A stretch of DNA of 64,000 nucleotides from Planctomycetota bacterium (lineage in GTDB: Bacteria; Planctomycetota; UBA1135; UBA2386): positions 1 through 64,000 of the forward strand of contig JADJPQ010000013.1 of the NCBI GenBank assembly GCA_016713175.1, read 5' to 3'. A program made the position numbers and the translations under genes. Shown here one piece after another: positions 1-8,400 of this stretch. Numbering within the stretch: the first letter of the stretch is position 1; each line of letters opens with the position of its first letter. The notes beneath the pieces are model-generated. The model saw nothing but the letters and a program-made list of their open reading frames with translations, ran no database searches and was not told where the DNA came from.

Positions 1-23
1 CCCGTCCATCCCGCCTTCCGAGG

Positions 24-851
24 ATGCTGCTTCCACTGGCACTCGTCGCGACGCTGGGCGCGCAGGGTCCCAACGCCACGCCTGCTGCGATGTCGACGAC
101 CCCGCCATCCTCGACCGACTCCAGGTTCGCCCCCCAGAACGATGCCGGAGACGCGCGCAGCCGCCACCCAGCGGGGCGCTTCGATTTCCGGTTCGCCGTC
201 GGCGACGCTTCAGTCGACGTCGGCTCAGGCACCGACTGGCACGGCGAGACATCCGCGATCCTCGCCGGCATCCGCTTCGAGGGCATCGGCGGCCTGGTCG
301 GCGGTGGCGTCCAATTCGACTTCACCACGAGCGATGACGACATCCTGCGCGACGACTTGCCGGCGCTGACGAGCACTTCGACCTACGGCATCGACCTCTT
401 CCCGCATCTGACGATCCGCCCCAAGGCAACCGGCTTCCGGCTGCCGATCCGAATCGGACCCCACATCTACACCCGAACTCTGGCCTTCGAGGGGCCAGGC
501 GGCGACGCCGATGTCGACTTCCTCGCGTTCGGCATCGGCCTCGAGCTCGAGCCCGAGTTCGACCTGGTGCGCACCAACGACATGGCGTTGTCGTTGTATG
601 GACAACTGCGGCTGGGAGCCGGCGGCGCACTGATCGAAACAACCAATTCGATCGACACGTTCACCAGCGACCAGACCACCGTCGGCGGTGAGTTCGGGCT
701 GCGCTGGCAGGCAGGCGGGTTCTCGCTCAGCGCCGGATTCATGACCCAGGAGAACTCCTTCGACGAATCGGACCCCGAAGGCAGCAACATCGTCGAGGAG
801 ACCGACTTCGGCTTCACCGGCGTATTCCTCGGTGCCGGCTTCCGGTGGTAG
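24..851 (+). CDS. Outer-membrane beta-barrel-like exported protein
   Basis: A 275-residue protein of unknown specific function. It begins with a short hydrophobic leader (MLLPLALVATLGAQG) that looks like a signal peptide. A low-complexity Ala/Thr/Pro/Ser linker follows, then alternating hydrophobic/polar strands rich in Gly and aromatic residues, ending in GAGFRW. A C-terminal aromatic residue after a strand is typical of outer-membrane barrels. The frame is open back to the window edge, so the true start may lie upstream; the ATG here has GAGG almost touching it. Its stop overlaps the GTG start of the next gene by 7 bases, which suggests co-transcription. Barrel assignment is by composition only; no family was recognised. 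Confidence 0.6.
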   Translation: MLLPLALVATLGAQGPNATPAAMSTTPPSSTDSRFAPQNDAGDARSRHPAGRFDFRFAVGDASVDVGSGTDWHGETSAILAGIRFEGIGGLVGGGVQFDFTTSDDDILRDDLPALTSTSTYGIDLFPHLTIRPKATGFRLPIRIGPHIYTRTLAFEGPGGDADVDFLAFGIGLELEPEFDLVRTNDMALSLYGQLRLGAGGALIETTNSIDTFTSDQTTVGGEFGLRWQAGGFSLSAGFMTQENSFDESDPEGSNIVEETDFGFTGVFLGAGFRW

Positions 852-1816
852 ACGGCAACGAGTTCCAACACCTGCTGATCGGTAGCAGCCTCGCCGGCCT
901 GCACGCGGCGCAGTCGCTTCGCGCGAAAGACCCCTCCGGCCGGATCCGACTGATCGAACAGACCCCGGCTCCCGGCGGCTCCACCCGGACGCTGCGCAGC
1001 GAAGGCTACGTCTGTGAACTCGGCCCGTTCGCGGTGACCGAGAACGAACTCCGCGAGCGGACCGAACCGCTGCCGAAGCCGCCACCTGCCATCCCGGCAT
1101 TGCCGGCGGCGGCCGGCGGCCACGTCTGGACCGGCGAGCGACTGGTGCCAACCGCGGTCTTGTCGCCGCCATGGTCGTTCCGCGGTGGCATGGAAGACCT
1201 GGTCACCGCCTACCGCCGCGAACTCGGCGATTGCCTGCAACTCGGCCGCGCCGCCACCATGGTGACCCCCGGTCCGGACGGTTGGCAGGTCACCCTTGGC
1301 GGCGAAGTCAGGGCCACGCTCGCAGCGCCGCGACTGACGCTGGCCCTGTCGACCACCTCCGCCGCCAGACTGCTGGCGCGACTCGAACCGCGACTGCACG
1401 ACACCAGCCAACGACTCGCCACCGAACCGCGCGCGTTCGTGTTCGCCGGCTTCACGATCAGCGAAGTGCAGGACCACCTGACCGGCTACGGCATCGTGCC
1501 AGCGGATGGCGTCGTCACCGATCTCGCCGAGGTCATCTTCTGCACCAACGTGTTCGAGCGCCGCGCCATGCCGGGCCATGCGTTGGTCCGGATCGAGGTC
1601 GGCGGCGGACTGACGAGCCGCGCCGACCCGGACCTCGCCGCGGCAGCAACTGCCGAACTCGGCCGCTGGACCGGAATGACCGCGAGGCCCCGGTTCGTGC
1701 GCGTCCATCGGTTCGCGAGCGAACGGCGCGACGCCGCATGGCTCGAGTGCCGCACGCGAATCCAGTCCTTGACGGAACTGGCGTCGGGCCTGCTTTGGCT
1801 GCCACCGCGCGACTGA
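845..1816 (+). CDS. Protoporphyrinogen oxidase-like FAD-dependent amine oxidoreductase, short
   Basis: A 323-residue protein beginning with GTG inside the end of the preceding gene. The N-terminus has a loose dinucleotide-binding turn (LIGSSLAGLHAAQSL), then an acidic strand end (IRLIEQ) and PGGSTRT, the pattern of the FAD/NAD-linked amine oxidase and HemG/HemY superfamily. The middle (SPPWSFRGGMEDLVTAYRRE) resembles the substrate-domain entry segment of protoporphyrinogen oxidases. Family members usually run about 450 residues and end in a second FAD-contact motif (GN.xGG-like). This protein stops at LLWLPPRD without it, so it is either C-terminally truncated or a divergent member. The next gene converges on it from 66 bases away. 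Confidence 0.6.
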   Translation: MVDGNEFQHLLIGSSLAGLHAAQSLRAKDPSGRIRLIEQTPAPGGSTRTLRSEGYVCELGPFAVTENELRERTEPLPKPPPAIPALPAAAGGHVWTGERLVPTAVLSPPWSFRGGMEDLVTAYRRELGDCLQLGRAATMVTPGPDGWQVTLGGEVRATLAAPRLTLALSTTSAARLLARLEPRLHDTSQRLATEPRAFVFAGFTISEVQDHLTGYGIVPADGVVTDLAEVIFCTNVFERRAMPGHALVRIEVGGGLTSRADPDLAAAATAELGRWTGMTARPRFVRVHRFASERRDAAWLECRTRIQSLTELASGLLWLPPRD

Positions 1817-1881
1817 ACGACCGCCGATCAGTTCGGCGCCGCACCTCCGCGCCACGAACGAACCGGCGCCAGTCCCTGCGC

Positions 1882-2328
1882 CTATTCCGTTCGCTTGATG
1901 ATGTGCCAGCCGAACGGGCTGTCCTTGCTGTGGTTTGGGGCAACGCCGATTTCCCCGACCTGCAGCCGCCACGCGACGTTGCCAAACGCTGGCACCATGC
2001 CCGAACGCGACTGCTGGGTCATGTCGTAGGTGCCTTCCGGCGAATCATCGCTGAACTCCTTCACCAGCGCCGGGAAGTCCTCGCCCGCCCGCGCGCGACC
2101 GTAGACTTCGGCAGCCCGCTTCTCGGCCTCGCTGAGCGACCGCGTCAGCTTCTTCTGCTCCATCCGCGGTGCACCCTTGTACGAAATCAGGATGTGGGTG
2201 ACCTTGACCTTCTCGGCCGGATGCTCGGGTCGGGCGGCAAGTGCGACGGCGTCCGCACGCATCCGTTCCACGGGGTCCTTGCAGGCCGTCAGCGTGAGCA
2301 CAATGGCGATGGCGAGTAGGCGCAACAT
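1882..2328 (-). CDS. Parvulin-type peptidyl-prolyl isomerase lipoprotein
   Basis: A 148-residue lipoprotein starting at MLRLLAIAIVLTLTACKDP, a short leader with lipobox LTAC. In-frame codons further upstream only add a non-leader Arg-rich stretch, so this ATG was preferred. The mature part carries a PpiC/parvulin rotamase domain: VTHILISYKG near the start, FPALVKEFSDDSPE in the middle and SPFGWHIIKRTE at the end, all typical parvulin strands. It would catalyse cis/trans isomerisation of prolyl bonds in exported proteins at the periplasmic face. It lies 99 bases downstream of the giant VWA-TPR gene on the same strand and may be the last gene of that operon. Confidence 0.85.
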   Translation of the reverse strand: MLRLLAIAIVLTLTACKDPVERMRADAVALAARPEHPAEKVKVTHILISYKGAPRMEQKKLTRSLSEAEKRAAEVYGRARAGEDFPALVKEFSDDSPEGTYDMTQQSRSGMVPAFGNVAWRLQVGEIGVAPNHSKDSPFGWHIIKRTE

Positions 2329-2427
2329 GCGCTCGATTGTGACGCAAGCACGCCCAAACGCCATCAGGACTCTCACGGCGTCACGGCACAACCGAACGAA
2401 CGGCAACCGGGACCGATCCCAGCGGCG

Positions 2428-5400
2428 TCACTCGAGTTGCCATTCGGCCAGCCGGATCGCCAGGCCTGCGGCCGCCGTGCGCAAGCGCGTTCTCAATTCG
2501 GCGGCATCGGCGTCGCGGCCGCTCGCCGCCAGCCGCGCGGCAAGGACAGCGCCAAGGCGCGCGGCGATCGCGCGACCATCGTCGCCGCTGCTCGCCACCG
2601 CGGCGACCATGGCATCGGCGACCTTCGTGGTTGCAGCCGGAACCGCCCAGAGTCCGAGCGGCGGGATCGCCGCCGCATAGGCCCGGGCCGATACGGCCGG
2701 CCCGAGCAGCACATCATCCTCCTCGACGGCCAACATCTGCAGGGCCGCATCGACCTCGCCGAGCCGGAGCAGCAGACCGCCCCAAGCGAGCTGCAATTGG
2801 TGATCGATCAGGCCGGTGGCGGCGGCACGAACGCGCGTGAACGCCGGCAGCATCGCTGCGTGCACCGCAGCCGGATCGGGATGCGCGAGCACCGCGGCAG
2901 CCAGCAGTTCCTCGTCGACCGTCGGCCGGACCGCATCGGCATCCGGCGCAGCGGCGGCGACCACCGCGGCCGGTAGACGCTGGCACGCCCGCGCGTACAG
3001 CGCCGGCAGCCATGGCGCCAGCGCCGCATCGTTGCGCGGTCGCTGCAGCACCACCGTCGTGATCGCATCGGCGAGCGCCTCGTCGCCCGCGCGTTCGATC
3101 GCCGGCAAGAACGTCACCAGCACGGCCGGCGACAACCGCGGTTCGCTGGCGACTCGACGCAGCGCCGCACGCATGGCGGCGTCGGGCACGGTCATGCCGA
3201 TCTGCACGGCCGCCTGCACGACGCGCAGCGCTTCGGCATCACCCGGCGCACGATCGAGCTGCGCCAGGGCCTCGGCCAGCAACCCGTCCGCTCGTCCAGA
3301 CTGCCGCGCCGAGCCGAGCCAACCGCGATACAAGCCCGGATCCGCATCGCGGCCCGGCGCATCGAGCGTTCGCAGCAACGACCTCGCGACGTCCTCGCCC
3401 TCGGGCATCAGCGCCAGCAGGTCGTGGTCGGCCACGGCCGTGTTGCCCTCGGTTGCCGCAGTGGGCACCAGCGACGGCCAGGTCGGTTCAGCCAGCACGT
3501 CGGCCAGGCGGAGGGTCAGCGCGTCCTCGCGCGGCGACCGGAAGATCACGAGCGAACGACCCGACGCGGCGCGTTGTTGTCCGAGATACTGCAACAGCGC
3601 ACGGCGTTGCGTGGCATCCGGCAGGCTCGCGATTGCCTGCAGGAACAACCGGTAGTTGCTGCCGAGGCGATCGTCACTGGCGCGCAACGCCGCGATCGCG
3701 GCCAACGGATCGCCAAGCCGCAGTTCGAGGCGGGCCAGTTGCGCCGCCTGGTACGGATAGAACGTCGCGCTGCGGGCACGGATCGAACGGAAGGCCTCCG
3801 CCGCCTGCGCCAACCGGCCGTCCTGCTCGAGGAACTGCGCCGCGCGGTAGGACAGCCCGGTGTCCTCGGGTCGCTGCTTCATCGCCGCCAGCAACAGATC
3901 CGCGTAGGCATCCTTGTCCCCGACGCGCAGGAGCAGCGCCAGACGAACCTCGACTGAACCACCGGTCGGCGGCAATCCGGCCAACAGCGCGCGCGCCGCG
4001 GCGACGTCGAGCAATCCCGCCAGGCCAGCGAACGCCGTCTCGTCGCGTTCGCCGTCGTCCTTCTGGCCGGCAAACTGGCGCAGCGCCGCCGCCGCCGAAG
4101 CCGCCCGTTCGGCGGGCGTCGGCAACAGCCGGGTGGCGAGCAGTCGGACCGACGGCTCGTGGCCTTGTCTGGCCAGCAGCCTGGCCACCAGCGCCTGTTG
4201 CACCACCGACGGCAATTGCGAGCGACGCCCGATCTGCGCCAACCAGATCCGGTTGATCGGTGACAGCTGATCGAGATCGAGTGCCGCGACGACGGCCTGC
4301 AAATGCGCCTCGGGCAGGGCTCCTGGTGATCGCAGGATCGTCAGGTACTGCTGCCGCCGGTCGTCGGCATCGAAACGCCGGAGCGCCGTGGCCAGCAGTT
4401 CGCGGGCGCGCTCGACCGGAACCGCGCCGAGATGGCGCGCGCGCTGGCCGACCTGGTAGGCATTGTCGATCTTGCCAAACAGCCGTTCGACCAGCTGGCC
4501 ACGCAGGTCGTCGTCGAGATCGGCATCGGCCTGATCGAGCAACCGTTCGGCGACCACGGCGTCCGGCGCCGCGATCGCCTGTGCCGCCAATTCGCGCACG
4601 TGGGCCGCGCGCTCCTGCGGCGGCGTGCCCGCCGCGGTCATTGCCGCCAGGATCGCCGTCGCCCGCGCGGGCAGCGCGCCGCCTCGCGCCAAGGCCTTGT
4701 CGAGTTGTCGCCGACCGCGAGCCTGCGCATCGAACGGCAGGCCAAACAGTCGCCGCAGATCCTCGGCCGCCAGCAACGAGTCCTCACCGGTGGCCGCATC
4801 CGCGATGGTCAGCAGCGCCTCGGCCTCACCACGTTGGCCGCACGCCAACAGGGCGCGCGCCAGGTCCGGCAACAGCCCGGGTGCTGCCTGCGCAGCCGCC
4901 GTCCGTAGCGCCGCGAAGTCGCCGTTCAGCAGCTGCAGACGCAGCACGTCCGCATTGGCCTTGCCGTGGGGAACGGCCAGGGCCGCAAGCGCCAGTTCTC
5001 CGGCCTGCAACCGCCGCGACAGGATCTCCTGCCGCAGCCGGTCATCCGCAGCGCGCGCGGTCAGCAGCGCCGCCTCACGTTCGTGGATCGTCGTCCGCAA
5101 CGCCGGATCCGCGGTCGCCAGCGCCACGCGCCGCAACAGTGCCAGCGCCTTCGATGCCCGTTCCTGACTCGCACCATCGACCGGCGTCGCCGCCACGAGC
5201 AGTGCGTCGACGACCGGCTGCAGCTCGGCCACGGTGTGCGCGCAGCGCAACACGCCGGCGAACGGCTCGGCGAAGTCCTGGCCGTCGATCGTCCGGCCGC
5301 GGGTGCCGAGCAGCGCCACCGCCGGCCCCGGTGTCCCGGCCATGCGGGCCGGCGGCGCCGCCGCCAGTTCCTTCGGCAACAACGCCAGCACCACCTGCGA

Positions 5401-8400
5401 GAACAGCGGCAGTGCCTGCTCGGGTCGACCCTGTCGTTCACACAACCGCGCGACCGCCAGCATCGCCGCTTGATCGTCCGGCCGGCGCCGCAGCACGCGG
5501 CGCCGAACGCGTTCGGCCTCCGCCAGCCGATCCTGGCTCTCATAGGCTGCCGCCGTGCGCGCTTCGACGGCCGCGAAATCCGGCGCCAGCCGTGCCCGCT
5601 GAAAGGCGCGGGCGGCGGCATCGAGTTCACCGCTGCGCAACAGCGCCTCACCGAGCGCCAGGAACACCGCCGGCGGCAGTTCGTCACCGAGCAGCAGCAG
5701 CGTGCGGCCATGCAGCGCATGGGTCCGCCAGTCGCGCCGGGTCTCCGCCTCCTGCATCAGTTCGCGCACGAACGCCGCGCGTTGCTCGCCACCGACCACC
5801 GCCGCATCTTCGAGTGCCTGCAGCCGGGCCCGGTCGTCGCCGAGCGCTTCCTGCAGGTCCTGGCGCAACCGATGCAAGAACACCTGATCCGGCCGCGCCG
5901 TCAGGCGGAGCAGCGTCAACCGGTCCGCGGCGGCCAGGCTCGCCGCCGGCGCCTCCATGTTGAGCAGGCCGTCGACCGCAACGACGAACAGATCGTCCGG
6001 CAGTGGCTGCAGCAGCAGATCCAGGAACACGCCGATCGCGCGTTCGCGCTGACCGGCGGCGCGCAACGCGTTGCCGAGCAGCAGCCAGGTCTCGACGCGA
6101 TCGGGGTACATCGCCAGTGCCCGGCGATACATGCGCACGGCCTCGTCGTGCTCGGCCGCGAGCGCGTAAATGCCGGCGGCGAACTCGAGGGCGACCTGGT
6201 CGGGCGCACCCGGGCGGTCGAGCAGGCCACGCAGGTAGCGCCGGGCCTGTTCGGGGCGACCGCGCTCCAACGCCGACATCGCCAGTTGCTGGCGATAGTC
6301 GAGTTCGTTGACCGGGTCGATCGTCAACAGGTGCTCGAGCGTGCGCTCGTGATTGCGGAACTCTTCGGCGGCGAGGTAGACGCGGGCCAGCTGGGCATGC
6401 GCATCGATCGCATGCTCGGGCTCGGCCTTGGCCCATTGTTGCAGCAGCGCCGCGGCGCCGGTCGTGTCGCGGGCCCGGGTGTAGATCTTGATCAACGCAT
6501 CGCGCACGGTGACGCGCTCGGGCAGCGCCGGATCGGCCAGCTTGCCCTCGAGCTCGATCGCCAGATCGGCGAGCGTCCCCTCGCGCGCCGCCAGGTCGAG
6601 CACATGTTCCTCGGCCTGCACGCGCCGCGCGGCGCTGCCTGCGGTCGTCCAGATCGCCCGGAAGATCTGCTGCGCGCGCGCGCGATCGGCTTCGTCCTTC
6701 GACTCCGACAACAACCAGGCGAGGCGGAGACCGAGATCCTCGGTGTGCAGTTCGTCCCAGATGGCGCCATACAGCGCGATGGCCTCCGGCTTGCGGCCGA
6801 GGCTCTCGAGCTGCTCGGCGAGGCGCAGACGGTCGGCCGGACGCACGGCCTGGGCCTGGGCCGCCAGCAGCACCTGCACCGCCTGGGCATCGCGATTCTG
6901 GCGGCGATGGTGTCCGGCCTGCAGCAGCGCCGCCTCGGTGCCGGCACCGGGCTCGCCATGCGCCGCCACCGCCGCCGCGATCGCCGTGACCGCGCCCTCC
7001 AACGCCAGTTCGCTGGCGGATTGAAAGCGCGCGCGCAGATCCTTGATCGCCGCCGTCGCCAGATCCGCGGTCAGTGTCCGTTCGGCTTCGGCTTCCTGCT
7101 GCTCGTCGGCCAGCAACAGTGCCAGCGAACCGCGAACCTGCGCGTCGCCCGGACGAGCCTGCAACCGCGCCCGCAACTGCGCAATCACGGCGGCCGGGTC
7201 ACCGGCGTCGATCGCCAGCGCCAGTTCGACGTCGGCCAGCGCCACTCGTTGCTCGTCGGCCAGCGAACGCACCAGATCGAGGCCTTCGGCGGCACGACCG
7301 AGTTCGCGCAGCACATCACAGAGAACGCGCAATTCGGCCGGGCTCAGCGGCGTGCCGACGCCGCGCGCGCGAAGCAGCCAGGCGTCGACCAGTTGCGGCA
7401 ATTGGCCCGCGGCCCGTCGTGCGGCCACCAACCAAGCCAGCGCGAAGAACCGATCGCGCTGCAGCGGTGCCTGACCGAACGCGGCCTCCGCCGCCGTCGC
7501 GGCCTCGTCGAAACGGCCAGCCCGCTGCAGCCACAGCGTTCGGCGTAGCCCGGTCTGGAACGCATCCTTGCCCACACCATCGCCGCGATGCCACTGCAAC
7601 GCCGGGTCGATCGCACCAATCGCCGCCGCCAGCAGACCCGCGCGATCCGCACACTCGGGGCGCGCCGCAACGGCGGCACCGAGGTCGGCAACCGCGCCGT
7701 CGACGTCGCGAGCCGCCGCCTTCAGACCGGCGCGCCGGAACAGCCAATCGACCCGTTCGGCAACCTCTGCCGGCGGTTCACCGAGGGCCGCCAGGGCCGC
7801 CTTCGGACGACCCAGCACCTCGAGCAGCGCCGGCAGTTCGCGGTCCCGGATCGGCAGATCCGAAGCGGCAAGCACTCTTGTCGCACCCTCGAGATCACCC
7901 TGGACACGCGCCAGCCGGTAGCGATGCATCGGCGAGGCATCTCGCCATGCGGTCGCCAACGGCTCCAGGTCGCCGCGCGTGCGCAATGCTTCGCCGATCG
8001 CAGCCGCAATCGCCGCTTCGTCCGACGGCGGCACCGGTTGTTGCGCAAACGCCGGTCCTGCCATCGCCGACGCCAAGGCCAGCAGCAACAGCGACGGCGA
8101 GCGGCGAAGGCGCGGCAGCGCATCCCATGGCAGACGCCGGACGAGAATCGACAGCACGAACGCCACCAATGCGACCCAGGTCAGCCCGCGGGCAAAACGC
8201 TCCGCCTGGTGTTCGCCGGCCGCGGTCCCGGCCAGGGCCAGCGACGACCAGGTCGCCGGATCGACCGTCGCGCGGGTCGACCGGGAGTGCGGCGGACAGG
8301 CAGCTCCGGCCGCGAGCTGTAGTTCGCCCGCTTGCACCACGAACTGCTGCGCCTCACCGTCCCGCCAGGGCACGAACGCCGCAAACCGATCACCGCCGCA

